From Choricystis sp. odSpoLacu1 (taxonomy: Eukaryota; Chlorophyta; Trebouxiophyceae): a stretch of DNA of 64,000 nt. The notes beneath the pieces were generated by a model, which was given only the letters and a program-made list of their open reading frames with translations, was not told the DNA's origin and did no database searches. Of the stretch, positions 26,425 to 38,100 are shown piece after piece (position 1 is the stretch's first letter; each line of letters begins with the position of its first letter). The position numbers and the translations under genes were made by a program. The DNA lies in NCBI GenBank assembly GCA_958009055.1, contig OY253661.1, positions 1 to 64,000 on the forward strand. The letters are read 5' to 3'.

Positions 26425-26941
26425 TCACAATGCGATCGCACCAAGGAACGCGCCCTCGTCATCCATGTGGTCGTGGCTCGGCTGGATGCGGTCGCCCTCA
26501 CGCTCGCCCTCATCCCACCACACCTCCCCATAACTGATCGTCAACTCCTCCCCCGCCTCCACATCCCGCGCAGCCGTGAACGTGACGGTGGCGCCCTCCA
26601 CACTGACCCGGTAGTCGAGAGTGGGCGTGCGTGCGTGGTTGAACAGGGACCCTGCTGACAGCGCCAGCAGCACACACCCACTGCTGCGATCCGCAAACAC
26701 GTAGTGTTTCAATGCTGTGTGGCTCAAGTGGGCGGCATATGTGGCCGCATCAAACACCAAGACGGGGGCGACGTCGACCACGTCGCCGCGGCGGAGGGCC
26801 ACCGCCGCCGCGAAGCCGCGCGCGTGGTGCTCCCCGGTGTAGGGGGTGGGGACGACGCGCCAGGGGGGGGGGGGGGGCTGTGGTGGCGGCAGGGTAGCGA
26901 GGCTCCTTACGGCCCGAGGAGGACGGGTCGGAGGCCGACAT
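26425..26941 (-). CDS. Small SET-domain methyltransferase-like protein, frame broken at a G15 run
   Basis: The ATG at 26941 opens MSASDPSSSGRKEPRYP, then a Pro run; at the run of fifteen G on the + strand (26863-26877) the frame must lose one base to enter WRVVPTPYTGEHHARGFAAA and continue to the stop at 26425, giving 171 aa. The C-terminal half has SET-domain hallmarks: SLFNHARTPTLDYRV (the NHS/NHA catalytic block), TFTAARDVEAGEELTISYGE then VWWD (the GEELTxxYG block). Family members methylate lysines on histones or other proteins using S-adenosylmethionine. Similar short SET proteins of algae and fungi are often uncharacterised. Substrate unknown. It is divergent from the HDC1/Rxt3-type gene. 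Confidence 0.75.
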
Positions 26942-27209
26942 CCCGTTTCGTAGTGCGCTCGTCTCTTGGCGCGCGTCGGCTCGCTCACTCACAACGGCGC
27001 GACTTTCGGCGTTTAATTTCTGCTCTGCCGGCGCCACCCTCCCCTCCCCCCCCCCCCCCCCTCCACTCCGCCCCCACTCGACCGCTACCGCGCGTGCCGA
27101 GCAGACGCTGCGTGTGACCAGTCGAGCGGGCGTGGTTTCATTGCCTGCCCGCCCTTTTTTTTTCCCCCTCCGCGTGCTGCCCGCCGCCCACGGCCTCTTC
27201 TCCCCTCCG

Positions 27210-28700
27210 ATGGCGGACACCAAGCGGTCGGCCGACGAGATGTCGACCGATGAGGTGAGGCACAAGGCTTCTGAATCTCTGCAGCCGTCCCACGCGGCGG
27301 CAGCCGGTGGCGGCGGCGGCTGCGGACGCCTGCTCTCGTTGTTTGCCCGCTGCTGTCGAGCGCATCGCGCGTCGGGACGACCCGCTCACCTCTCCCCCCC
27401 CTTCCCCACTCCCCACAGGACGGCGGCCGCCGCCGCTCGACGCGGCCCAAGAAGGCACCCTCCAAGAAAGAGGGTGAGAGAGAGAGAGAGAGACAGAGGG
27501 GCGGTGGGGAAGGGGGGCGTTTTTTTGTGGAGGCTCGCGCCAAGCTCGCGGCGCGCCTCCCCCTCCCCGAGCCGCGCTCACCCTCCCTTTTCCCTCCCCA
27601 ACCCAGACGACCCCTCCGACAAGCTGCCCGTCATCCGCTACCGCGAGGGGGAGCCCCTGTCCGACCTGGTGGCGGCGGCGACGGATGCCGCGGCTGCAGG
27701 GGCCGCGACGCCCCCGCCCCGCTTCGAGGTGCGCGTCCCAGCTGACGCGGCCACCAACCAGAACCGGGCCGTGCGCGCGCGCCAGCTGTGGGGGACGGAC
27801 GCGTACACGCACGACTCGGACGTGGTGGCGGTGTTGATGCACCAAGGGTAAGGAGAGAGAGAGTGAGAGAGGAGGCGAGGAGGAAAAACAACATCGACCA
27901 ACTAACCCTCCCTTCTCCAACCACACAGCTACTACTCCCACGCCCTGGCCAACCCGCCCCCCGCCCTGGCCGAAGTGCGCGCCATCGTGGCCGCCCTGCC
28001 CCCCCAACCCTGCTACGTGGGGTCGTCCCGCAACTGCGTCCGCTCGCGCGCGTGGGCGGCCCGCGCGGAGGGGTGTGCTTACAGGGTTGATCGCGCCTAC
28101 GTGGTGTTGCGTGGGGGCGCGACCGCCGACCTGCCGCGCGCGCCGCCGGGCGCTCCGCCCGCCCTGCCCACGTTCCGTCCCGCCGACCCCGCGCGCGCGG
28201 TGTCGACGCGCGCTGCGGCCAGTGCGCTCGACCGCCGCGCGCGCGGCGCGGCCGAGGTGGCCCTCCAATACTCCCTCTGCAACGAGCCCTGGCTCAAATA
28301 TTCACCCGCTGCTGCGGCCGACCGGGGGCTCAAACGGGGTGGGTGGACGTCCGCCCGCCTCGAGTCGCGCGTGCTGCTGCTGGAAACCAAGACAGACCGT
28401 TTCGAACTGTCACGCGCGGCGCCCGCGGACGCGACTGCTGGTGTGGGCGCCGCCGACACGTACCGGTGGGCCCGGGTCAAGCGCCCCCTGCCCCTGCGCC
28501 GCATGCGGGCGGTGGGGCTGCCGCTCCCAGAGGAAGAGGTGGAGATCGTGCACCCCGCCCTCCCCTGGGAAGCGGTGGCCTGGGGCCCCGCCGCCGTCAC
28601 GGTGGCGGGGGCCAGCGTGCCCGTGGTGCGCATCCACTTTGCGGACTGCGTGCCGCCGGGCGGGGGGGAGGATGACGAGGAGGATGACGAGGAAGGGTGA
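27210..28700 (+). CDS. Rxt3/HDC1-type histone deacetylase complex subunit
   Basis: Four exons, 27210-27254, 27419-27473, 27607-27847 and 27929-28700; 370 aa. The N terminus is Lys/Arg-rich. The core reads RARQLWGTDAYTHDSDVVAV followed by LMHQGYYSH, then LPPQPCYVGSSRNCVRSRAW. This matches the Rxt3 domain ('xxLWGTDVYTDDSDxVAVLxHxG') found in yeast Rxt3 of the Rpd3L complex and in plant HDC1, including the CY...RN.VRSRAW block seen in plant HDC1. It is expected to be a nuclear scaffold of an HDAC complex. The C terminus ends with an acidic tail (EDDEEDDEEG). The neighbouring SET-type gene is also possibly chromatin related. Confidence 0.88.
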
Positions 28701-28905
28701 AACGAGGGAGAGAGAAGAGAGTGATGGAGGGTGTTTGTGCATGGTGCAAGTTCTTTTTTCCTCTTGCCGATGGTTCAATGGTCTCAGACACAACAGCAAC
28801 GTGCGTGCGTGTGCGTTGACGATGGTGACCAGGTGCTGGGGCACTGAAAAAACAAGTGTGTGCACCACACACACGTCCTGTCTCTACTTCGTCTCCCTCT
28901 GTGTG

Positions 28906-30532
28906 TCATCGCCCCCCCCCACCCTCCACCACGGGCGGCAGCGGCCCACTGGCACTGGCAAACCTCCAACCCAGCGTGATGGCTCGTCCGACCATCAACG
29001 CGACGAAGCCTGCCCACACGCCGCCCAGGGAGCCCGGGGCGACAAAGTGCAGGGCGGCCACGGATCCACCCGCCGCCACCCCCATCGCGCCCGCCAGAAA
29101 CGCAAAATCGCCCGCCCCCAGCAGGATGCCGTCCAGCGTGTAGACGGCAGCGTTGAGGGGGAGGATGGCGGCCATGACGGGGATCAGGTGGGCGACAGCG
29201 GCCGCGACGTTCACATCGCCGCCCGAGAGCAGGGTTTCTAGAGGGTCTGCTGTGACCAGCAGGCCTGCTGCCAGCAAGCCGCCCGCCACGACGCCCAGGA
29301 CGAGCAGGCGTTCTGAGACGCGGCGCGCGGCCACGGGGTCGCCCCGGCCCAGAGCGTCAGCGACCAGGGTTTGGCCCGCGATGGCCAGCGCGTCGACCGC
29401 AAACGATGCCAGCAGCCACACCTGCATGAGGATGGTGTGGGCGGCGGCCGGGGTGGCGCCCAGACGGGTGGCGGAGGCAGCGGCTGACGTCTTGGCGGTG
29501 AGCAGGAGGGCGGTGCGGGCCACGACGGCGGCCCCCGCGCGCACAAAGGGAAGAAAGTCGGCGGCCGCGCCCGCGGGGGACAGGGGGGGGAGGCCAGTCG
29601 CACACCCGACCCTGCCTCGCGCCCGCCACACGGCGACACCGTAGGCGATGGCCCCCCCCCCACTCAGCCACCAGGCAGGCCGCCCCCGCGCCCTGGATGC
29701 CCATGGCGGGCGGGCCAAACATGAGGAGCGGGGCGAGCAGGGCGTGCGCAGCGTTGCTGCCCAGCGTCACCACCAGCGGCGTTCTCACGTCCCTCAACCC
29801 ACGCAGCACGCCCGCCCCCACGGTGGCCAGCAGGGCGGCCGGGACGGCGGGGGCGCGCCACTGGAGGTAGGAGATGGCGAGCGGGGCGACCGCGCCGCCC
29901 GCGTCGGCCGCGCCCATCCAGTCGACCGCGGTGTGGGCACCGAGTTCGAGAGCTATTGCGACCGCGATGCCGGCCACTGTGGCGGCTGCGGTGGCTTCCA
30001 GCACGACGCGCCCCGCGGCAGGGGCGTCGCCTGACGCCAAGGCGCCAGCCACGAGAGGGGTGGTTGCGGACGACAGAAAGTTGAACGCGAACAACGCCAC
30101 CGTGAACAACGCAGTGTTGACGCCCAGGGCGGCCACCGCGTCCGCGCCCAGGGGGGCCACAAACGCGGTGTCTGTCAGAGACAGCAGGGGGTCGGCCGCC
30201 AGTGCCACGAGAGTGGGGGCAGCCAGGGACAGGATCGCGGAATCGAGCGGGGAGCGCAGGGCCAGCGCAGACAGAGGTTGGTTGTGTGCGGCTTTGGCCG
30301 TGTCTTCACCATCCTTTGGTGGTGGTGGTGTTGGCGGCAGTGCGACTGTGGTGTGTTTGGGATGGGTTTCGTCGTTTGTGGGTTCGAAAGGGGCAAACAC
30401 CCCGCGTCCCTCCCTCCTTTCCCTGCCCACCACCACCGCACCATTCTCAGTGGGCGTGGCACGCCGCCTGGTCACCGGCCCTCGCCTTCGGAACGGCTGG
30501 CGGGGCGCCTGCCGCCCAGCGACACGACGCAT
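28906..30532 (-). CDS. MATE-family efflux transporter, frame broken at a C10 run
   Basis: The ATG at 30532 opens a basic, Arg-rich N terminus (MRRVAGRQAPRQPFRRR) that could be an organelle targeting sequence. About ten to twelve hydrophobic helices follow; SLTDTAFVAPLGADAVAALG and RGLRDVRTPLVVTLGSNAAH are typical of MATE carriers of the DinF/plastid branch ('D...(V/I)(G/A)..G...LAALG', 'RG..D.+TPL'). At C10 (29652-29661) the frame must lose one base to join AACLVAEWGGG to AIAYGVAVWRARG; the rest includes QTLVADALGRGDPVAARR. The repaired product is 541 aa and a multiple of three. MATE carriers export organic compounds using H+ or Na+ gradients. Substrate unknown. The extreme C terminus follows another G9 run and is uncertain. 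Confidence 0.82.
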
Positions 30533-30882
30533 GGGTGGCGGCCGCAAGTGTGTGTGGGGGGGGGGCGGGAGGAAGAGCGTCGCAGGCCGGTGTGGTTGAG
30601 TCACTCGCCCACCAGGGGGAGGTGGGCGAGTGTGCAGTGGCTGCCGAGCGTGCGTGCGAGTGAACCGCGGGCCGCGATTGGTGGCGAGAGGCAAAAAAAG
30701 GAGAGAGAGCAGTGGTCGACGTGCGGTTTCGTTTCGTGCGTCGTCAGCCGACACACGCACACACACACAGCCCCCCCGCACGTGCTGACCTTGTCGTGAG
30801 CATGCAGCAAACAGCCTGAAGTAACAGAGTGGGCAGCAACAAACAATGGACAATGAAAAAACCAAAAACAGATCAAATGAAA
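30533..30882. other. Intergenic, no gene recognised
   Basis: 350 bp between the MATE start and the PIF1 stop, both minus. It has CA tracts (around 30751-30770). Presumably the MATE promoter and PIF1 3' UTR. Confidence 0.4.
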
Positions 30883-32985
30883 TCAAAACGCGACGACGCG
30901 CCGGCCGCCGCCACCCGCACGCACCGCCGGCAGCGGCGCGGCCGCCACCACCACCCCATCATCCTTGCTCCTGCGTTGAGCACTCGTCTCCAGGCGAGCA
31001 TAGAACGCCACCACCTCTTCGTCCGCCGCCAGTGCGTCCAACGACAGAGGCCCCAGCAGGCGCAGGCCGGCCGCCGACTTCGCACGGGAGAGCGCCACGT
31101 ACGATTGACCCGGCTCAAACGCTGCAGACGCGTCCACCTCCACCGCGGCCAGCGTCATGCCTTGCGCCTTGTGGATGGACAGCGCAAAGGCGAGGGCGAG
31201 GGGCACCTGGTAGCGCACTGCACGCCTGCCCCCCCCCGTGGAGATCGGGTGGGGCGTGCGCGGCAGCGGCACCGCGTGGCGGGCTGTCGCAAACCGCACC
31301 ATAGGGGCGCCGGTGGTCGCCTGAAAGCCGACCACGACGCCACGCGCTCCATTGACCAGGGTGCGGTCCACGTTTTTTGTGAGCAAGACTTGGGCGCCGA
31401 CTTTGAGGCGCAGGGCGCGGGGAGCCCGGGTGGACGCGTCGAGTGCATCCGTGTCGCCGTCATCCGTGGCAGCAAACTCCACCACCTCCCCCGGCAGGTC
31501 AGCCAGTTCACGCTCATTCACAGCATCCACCGCCGACCTGTGCGTCAGGAGGCGGGTGGGGGCGACACAGTCGGAGGTGGGGGGCAGGGGGCGCGCACAC
31601 TCGCGTGCGAGCCAGGCGACGTCCGAGGCGGTGGCCGCGCCGACACGCACCCGGTTCAACAGGGCAGCAAACCTGGCGTCCCCAGCCTGCTGGTGCACCG
31701 TCGTCAATTCCAGGCAGCGGTGCAGGGAGGCACTCCAGGAGGCTGCCTGAAAAGCGCGCCCGCCGATCGCTCGCACGGGGGGCAGCTGAAAGAAACAGCC
31801 CGACACGCACAGCTGCACGCCGCCCCACGGAACGGAAGGCCGCCCCCTCGCCGCCCTGGCCACCGCGTCCAGCGCGTCAAAGGTGGCGGCATCCAGCATG
31901 GACACTTCATCGATGACCAGGGTGCGCAGGGCGCGCCAGCGGGCGAGGGTGGCGGGGGAGCGGCGGGCGTGGGCGACCGCGGCGTCAGCGCCTTGAGTGA
32001 GGGCAGAGGGTGGCACGCCCGCGAATGAGTGCAGGGTGACGCCGCCCAAGGCGGCGGCTGCGAGGCCGGTGGGTGCGACGACCGCAGTCGCGGGCGCAGG
32101 GGGCAGGCGGGCGATGACGTGTTTCAACACGACCGACTTGCCGCACCCAGCAGCGCCTGTGAAAAACACAGACTCGCGGGCGTGCACGACAGCCGACACA
32201 ACCATCTCTTGCTCTGGCGTCAGGTCAGGCACACCCTCCAGCGGGCACCGGGGGGGACCAGGCGGGGACGCCGCGTGCGGCGAGTAGGTGGCCCGCGCAA
32301 ACCCGACGGCCGCGGCCGGGGCGGCGGCCGGCTTTTTAACAGCGCGTGGCGTGGTGGTGGTGTGTGGGCGCTTTGTGACGCCACCACTCGGCTTCAGCCC
32401 GCGCCTCACATTGTCGGCAGACGAAGGGCGCGGCGCCAGGGCGACGGGCCTCTCCTCCCGCCTGCCCAGGGCGGCCGCCAGGGCGGAGCGCAGGGCAAGG
32501 GCGCCAGCGGAGGGAGCGCCACGCACAAGCACAGCCACTGTCGACTCCACGATCGAGGGCGGAGACAGGCGCACGCCGCGCAGGGTGACGCCCAGCATGC
32601 CGGTCGCCGCGTTGCCGGCGGCGACGGAGAGGGGGGGGCGCAGGGGGAAGGTGTACTGTGGGGTTGGGGGTGGGCGGAGGTTGAGAAGAGCCGTTGATGT
32701 CTTCGCGTAACGGCAACACCGGCAAGCTCTCCAATCCACACACACTCACGCTCGTCTTGCCGCTCCCCACCACCAGCCGCCCGGCCTGCACAGTGATGCG
32801 GGCGCGCGTCAACGACAGGGCGCGCATGGTTTGGTGGGGTGTGTGGAACTCGAGGCGGACCTGGGGATAGTTGGAATGGGGGGGTGTCGGTTGGTGAGCG
32901 CGCCGCCTCCTCCCCGCGCCCACTCCACGCGCCTCCGCCCTGGTCCCAGTTCACAAACACTCACATTGGCCACACACTCAGCCAT
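30883..32985 (-). CDS. PIF1: PIF1-family DNA helicase
   Basis: Three exons, 32985-32965 (21 nt), 32860-32750 and 32655-30883; 634 aa. The last exon carries the helicase: LTPEQEMVVSAVVHARESVF then FTGAAGCGKS (Walker A, near residue 211), TLVIDEVSMLDAATFDALD (Walker B), QLCVSGCFFQLPPV (motif III, usually GDFxQLPPV; here SGCFFQLPPV, so the common Asp is replaced), LKVGAQVLLTKNVD, ALSIHKAQGMTL and SYVALSRAKSAAGLRLL. PIF1 helicases unwind DNA 5'-3' and resolve G-quadruplexes in nucleus and organelles, and remove telomerase. A G9 run at about 31219-31227 stays in frame. Lies head-to-tail upstream of the MATE gene. Confidence 0.93.
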
Positions 32986-33090
32986 GGCGACCGGGAGGGT
33001 GAGAGGGAAGGTCTCCCCTGGGCAGAACCTGAGCGTCTTCAAGTTTCGGAGGAAAAACGGCAACACGAGTGTGGGCGACTCTCTCCCTTT

Positions 33091-34059
33091 TCATCCACCC
33101 AGCCACGCGTCCACCACCGCCCGCACAGCCGCCACGTGCTCTGGGCCTGCCCCACAACATCCGCCCACGATCGTCGCGCCAGCCGCCAGCCACGTGCGGG
33201 CAGCCTCCCCGAACTCACTCGGTGGCACGGTGGCGGGGGAGGCTGTGTCGACTCCACCCCCAGCACCAGCCTCGCTGCCCCCCCGCGCCGCGAGCCAGCC
33301 GCCCGTGGTGGATTCAAAAGCATTGCCGTAGGCAGCGATGCCAGCAGCCGTTCCTACCAGGGCGGTGGTGCCAGCTTCTACGGCGCCCGGACCAGCGCAG
33401 TTGACGCCCAGCACGGCGGGTGGGGGGGCGCCCGCGTTTCGTGCGGCGGCAGTCGCGGCCGCGGCGGCGGTTGCCAAGGACTCACCACCGCGCGTCACGC
33501 TGCCACAGGTGTCATCCACCGTCCATGACACCCACATAGGGACGCCAGGGGCGCCGGCAGCCGCCCCTGTGACTGCAGCTGCCGCGTCGGCGCCAGAGGC
33601 CGCGGTTTCGATGAACAACACGTCGGCACCCGCCGCGACCGCAGCCCGCGCCAGCGAGGCGTACGTGTCGACACCCTCCCCGCGCGTTTGCTCATCCACA
33701 CACCACGGCACATAGCACTCGCCCAGCGGGCCCAGGCTGGCGGCCACCGTGACGCGGTGTGGGGACGCGTCTGCCGCCGCGCGCGCGGCGCCCACCGCTG
33801 CAGTGACCAGGGGGTGCAGCTCGCTGCCGCTCAACCCCGCGCGAGCCAACGATGGCGGCACCACGCCAAACGTGGCTGCCGTGATGATGTCGGCGCCCGC
33901 CTCGATGAAGGTGGTGTGGGCGGCGGTGACAGCAGTGGGGCGGCGGGACGCGAGCAGAGCACCGCCGAGGAAGACTGCCTCTCCTGTTGCGGTGACAGCT
34001 TCGTCCGGATGGACTGTTTTGAGGAGGTGGTCTAGCCCTCCGTCCAGGACGAGAGGCAT
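33091..34059 (-). CDS. Homocysteine S-methyltransferase family protein
   Basis: Single exon, 322 aa, ATG at 34059. Opens with PLVLDGGLDHLL, the usual 'DGG' start of the barrel, followed by AAHTTFIEAGADIITAATFG. Three zinc-ligand cysteines are visible: one in GVNCAGPGAVE and two in TIVGGCCGAGPEHV (the GGCCG motif). LGPLGECYVP and AGADVLFIETAASGADA are also family hallmarks. These enzymes methylate homocysteine to methionine using S-methylmethionine or S-adenosylmethionine, without cobalamin. All catalytic cysteines are present, so it should be active. Start codon lies 105 bp from the divergent GILT gene. Confidence 0.92.
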   Translation of the reverse strand: MPLVLDGGLDHLLKTVHPDEAVTATGEAVFLGGALLASRRPTAVTAAHTTFIEAGADIITAATFGVVPPSLARAGLSGSELHPLVTAAVGAARAAADASPHRVTVAASLGPLGECYVPWCVDEQTRGEGVDTYASLARAAVAAGADVLFIETAASGADAAAAVTGAAAGAPGVPMWVSWTVDDTCGSVTRGGESLATAAAAATAAARNAGAPPPAVLGVNCAGPGAVEAGTTALVGTAAGIAAYGNAFESTTGGWLAARGGSEAGAGGGVDTASPATVPPSEFGEAARTWLAAGATIVGGCCGAGPEHVAAVRAVVDAWLGG

Positions 34060-34164
34060 TGGTGTTTTTGGTTGAAAACAACGCGTGCAAAAAAGTGAGG
34101 GTCGGAGAAGAGGTGGGGCACAATTGGCCGACCTTTTTGTTTGGTTGTGCGTCCCCTCCCCGCC

Positions 34165-34875
34165 ATGCCGCCCCTCCCAGCCGCCACCCTCCTGCTGGCG
34201 ACCCTGCTGTGCTTTAGCCCTCTGTCGCGCGGGCAGGCGTCGACCGACACGCTCGTGAGCGCGCCAACCACTCCCCTCCCGGCCGGGTGGTGGCACCGCC
34301 ACGTCAACGTCACCCTCTACCTGGAAGCTCTCTGCCCCTACTGCTGTGCCTGGCTCGCCAAGTCCGCCCTCCAGTTTGACCACGACTATGGGACCATCGC
34401 CAAGCTGCACGCTGTGCCGTGGGGCAACGCGCGCGCGGCGCCGGGGGGGGCAGCCTCGTGCCAACACGGGGAGGATGAGTGCACACTCAACACGATGTAC
34501 GCGTGCGCCATCCATGCCCACCCACGCACCCACTGGCTGCCGCTGCTGGCGTGTGCATCGTCTCACTATCCATCCGTGATGAAAGCATTCGACACGTGTG
34601 CCGCGCGGTCGGGGGTGAATGCAACCGCTGTGCGCGAGTGTGCGTCCTCCCGCCGCGGCGCAGAGCTGGCTGATGACGCGCGCCGGGAGACGGAGGCACT
34701 GATCCCTGCCCATTCAGGGGTCCCGTGGTTCACGGTAGAGCGGCTGCCTGTCGGTGGAGAGAGCAACGCGCTGGGCGCCGTCGTGTGCGCCGCGTGGCGC
34801 GGTTCGCGCCCCGCTGTCTGCTACCGGCCGCCCCCGGATGGCGAGGATGATGGGTGGACGTTGGGGGCGGCGTGA
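34165..34875 (+). CDS. GILT-like thiol reductase (lysosomal/secreted)
   Basis: Single exon, 236 aa. A signal peptide (LPAATLLLATLLCFSPLS) is followed by the mature region. The active-site motif CPYC is at residues 57-60 and the family signature CQHGEDEC at about 99-106, with further conserved cysteines (YACAIHAHP, FDTCAARSG). This is the gamma-interferon-inducible lysosomal thiol reductase family, which reduces protein disulfides at acidic pH. In algae the compartment would be the vacuole or secretory route; that is inference. N-x-T sequons (NVT, NAT) are present. Convergent with SEC31. Confidence 0.92.
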   Translation: MPPLPAATLLLATLLCFSPLSRGQASTDTLVSAPTTPLPAGWWHRHVNVTLYLEALCPYCCAWLAKSALQFDHDYGTIAKLHAVPWGNARAAPGGAASCQHGEDECTLNTMYACAIHAHPRTHWLPLLACASSHYPSVMKAFDTCAARSGVNATAVRECASSRRGAELADDARRETEALIPAHSGVPWFTVERLPVGGESNALGAVVCAAWRGSRPAVCYRPPPDGEDDGWTLGAA

Positions 34876-35129
34876 TGTGTGGTTTGTGTGTGTGTGTGCG
34901 GGTGGCGTGTGACTAGAGAGGGTGAGGGGTTGTCGGCAGCAGGGAAGGGTCTTTTTTTTTTTTGGCTGCGACGCGCACGCTGTGCTTGTGTGGCGTGGTG
35001 TGTATGTGTCAGCCATGCTTGTTGAAACGTCTTGCCTGGTGTTAAAATTAAAAGAAAAAGAGGGGTCGCCCCTTTTTGCACCGTCACACACACACACACA
35101 CACCCTCTTCCACCATCAATAACACTCTT

Positions 35130-35149
35130 CCCCCCCCCCCCCCCCCCCC
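35130..35149. repeat. C20 homopolymer downstream of SEC31
   Basis: Twenty consecutive C just outside the SEC31 stop codon. Long G/C runs are common in this window and are associated with frame breaks inside genes. Confidence 0.9.
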
Positions 35150-35160
35150 TCACTCCAATT

Positions 35161-38100
35161 CTACCGCCCCCCCCGCTTGATCAACCGTTTCACCGCCGTC
35201 AACCAGGCGGAACACTCGTCCCAGTGGGCGGCCGCCAGGTCGCCGTGCGTCGCGGCCGCCGCGCTCCAGTCCTGCGCGTCGATCGCCGCCCCCAACGCCG
35301 CCAAGTGCCCCGCCACGCCCTCACTCACGTCGCCCGCGTTCAGACGCCAGAACAGGGCGCCCAGCCGGCGCGCGTTGTCGTCGGCTTCACGTTTTTTGCC
35401 CGGCGCCCCTGCCGCCGACGCGGACGCCGCGTCCGCCAGCGTGCGCAGCGCCCGCACCGCGCCCCGCAGGGTGGGGGGGACGGCAGACACGTCGGCGGTG
35501 GCCACCGTGATGTTGGGTGGAGGGCCAGTGGGGGCGGGGGGCGGGGGCGGGGTGGGTGGCGCGCCGGCGGGCGCGGGGGGCGGCGCGAACGCGCCTGGCT
35601 GGAGAGGCGCCGCAAACGCCGCGGGCGGAGCCGCCCCACCCGCCGGCGTCACCGGCTGCCCCGACGGCCGGGACGGAATGTAGACGCCAGCCGGCGGCGG
35701 CGGCGGCGGTGGCGCGGGCGGGGGCGGCACGAAGGTGGCGGGCGCGGGGCTGGCCGGGGGCGGAGGCACGGGGGCGCCCACCGGCTGAGAGCCCCAGCCA
35801 CCCCCATACGCGCTGGCGGACCCCGTCGACGCAAACGCGGTGGCGGGCGGCGGCGCGCTGGGCGGCGGCGCGCTGGGCGGCGGCGGCGGGGCGGCTGCGT
35901 GCCGCGGCGCGGTTGGCGCGGCATAGCCGCTCGCCGCCCCGGCGGGAGCAAACGCGGCGGTCGGCGCCGCTGGCCGCGGCCGGGGGGCGGGCGGCGCGGG
36001 CGGGGGCGCGTACGCGCCCGACGTCGTGTACGCCATGGCGTCAAACAGGGAGCCGGAGCCGGTGGCAGGGGCGGTGGCGGGCGGCGCGGCAGGGGCATGG
36101 CCGGCGGGCGCGCCGTATCCCTGGTGCGCCGCCGCCTGCCCCACCCTGGCCACACCGCCACCGCCGCCCAGGGCGGGAGGCGCCACCCCAGCAAACGGGA
36201 AGGGGGGGGCGGGGCGGCCGGAGGTGGCGCCACCCCCGGGAGCGCGCCACGCGCGGTCGCGCGCCACCGCGGCCGCGTCGGGCGCGCCGTCGGGACCCAC
36301 TGCCGCCACGGGCACAGCATCCAGCAGCGCCGCCACCTCACTGACGGCGCCGTCATCGGCCAGCCTGTCTGCGTAGGCGGCGACGATGGTGTCCAGGGCG
36401 GGGCAGGGGCGGCCGCCGGCTGCGAGGGCGAGGACGGCCCCCTTTTCCAGCAGCGCGTGCAGAGACGCCGGGGGGGGGGGGGGGGGCAGCGTGCCCCCCC
36501 CCCCCCCCCCCCCCCTCGCCCACTTCACCCGCCCAGTGCGCCACGGCGGCATCCACATTACCCGCCACCGCCCACGCGCAGGCGGCGGCGTGGCCCATGC
36601 GGGCGGCGGCGCAGCGGCGCGCGAGCGCGTCGGCCAGCGCGGAGAAGTTGGCGGGAGACGGCGCATAAGTCGCCAACGCGGCCAGCGTGCCGCGCCACCC
36701 GTCCAGAGGACGCGCCTTGATCAACGCACCCAGGTCGGAGTCAGCCAGTGAGGCGAGCAGCTTGGAGTAGGGGCGCGGCGTGCGGCGCGCGACGGCGGCG
36801 CGGGTGGTCGACCACAGGTCGCCGCCCCCCGCCGCCGCGATCAGCAGAGCATCGGCCGGGCGCCCAGCACGCAAAGCGGCGTCCACCGCGCCCGAGAAGT
36901 TGCCCACCAGCAGGCAGCGAGTGACGCGGGCGTCGTCTTCGCAGGCGGTGGGGGGGGGCGACGCCTCCCGTGGAGGGGCGGGGGGTGCCCAGCTCTGACG
37001 CGCCGCCGTCCGCGCGCGGCGTGGCGGCGGCGGGGGGCAGGGGGGGCAGCGTCTCAAAGAAGGAGGCGCCGCCGTCGGCGTCGAAAGCGTCGGGTGGAGG
37101 GGCGGCAGCGGCGGCAGCCGAGGGGGGCGTGCTGCTGTCTGCGACGGGCGCTGCCGCAGTCGGCGGCGGCGGGGGCGCGGCTGCAGCATCCCCCAGCCCC
37201 AGCTTGCCAGGCAGGGCGGCGCGCGGGTCGTCCGCACACAGGGCAGCCAGCAGGGCCCAGGTCTCCGCCACGTCCGCGTCAGCAGCCGCCGCCGCGTCGG
37301 CCGACCGACGCTCGGCCAGGGCGGCCAGTGCGGCGCGGCCGCCACCCCCCAGCGCAGCCCCCAGTTCAGCGGCCGCCGCGGTCAGGCCAGTCGTCCGAGG
37401 GCCAGAGGACACGACAATGGTGCGGGGGGGCAGGTCGGCGCCGGTGGTGGGGTCGGGGCGAGCATTCGCACTCACAGACACGACGCGGCCGCCATAGCCC
37501 CACGCGACGCTCGCCTTGCGCCCCAGCCACGCGGGGGCGCGAGCCAGGGCGCGGGAGGTGGGGGCGACGCCTCCAGCACCCACCCCATCATACGCGTAGC
37601 CACCGTTGGCGTCGGCCGCGGCGGCGCCCGGGGGCGCAAACACGGCGTGGGATGCCACCGCCACGCGCGTCGGCGTCGTGAGTGCAAACGCGCCGGGGGC
37701 CGCGGGCGCCCACGCGCACCCGGTCAGGGGTTCGGCGTTGCCCAGGGGGCAGGCTTCGCCCAGGAGGGCGCCGCCGCCGAGGGCGGAGGGGGACACGTCC
37801 CACAGGCAGGCGCGGCCGTCTGCGCCCGCGGTGAGGAGCAGCGCGCCGTCTGCCCCGCACCACGACACCCCCTGCACGCCGCGCGCGTGCCCCGCCAGCT
37901 CCGCCAGGGGGGCGGTGGCGGACCGCAGGTCCCACACTTGAACCACGGGGGTCGCGTCGTCGGCGCAGGCGACGGCGAGGGTGGTGGCAGAGTCGGGGGA
38001 CCAGGCGACCGCAGACGGGCGCCGCATCCGCCCCCCCGCGTCCCGCAGGGCCAGCACGGGACGCTGCTTCTTCAGGTCCCACACCGTGACGGCACCGGAG

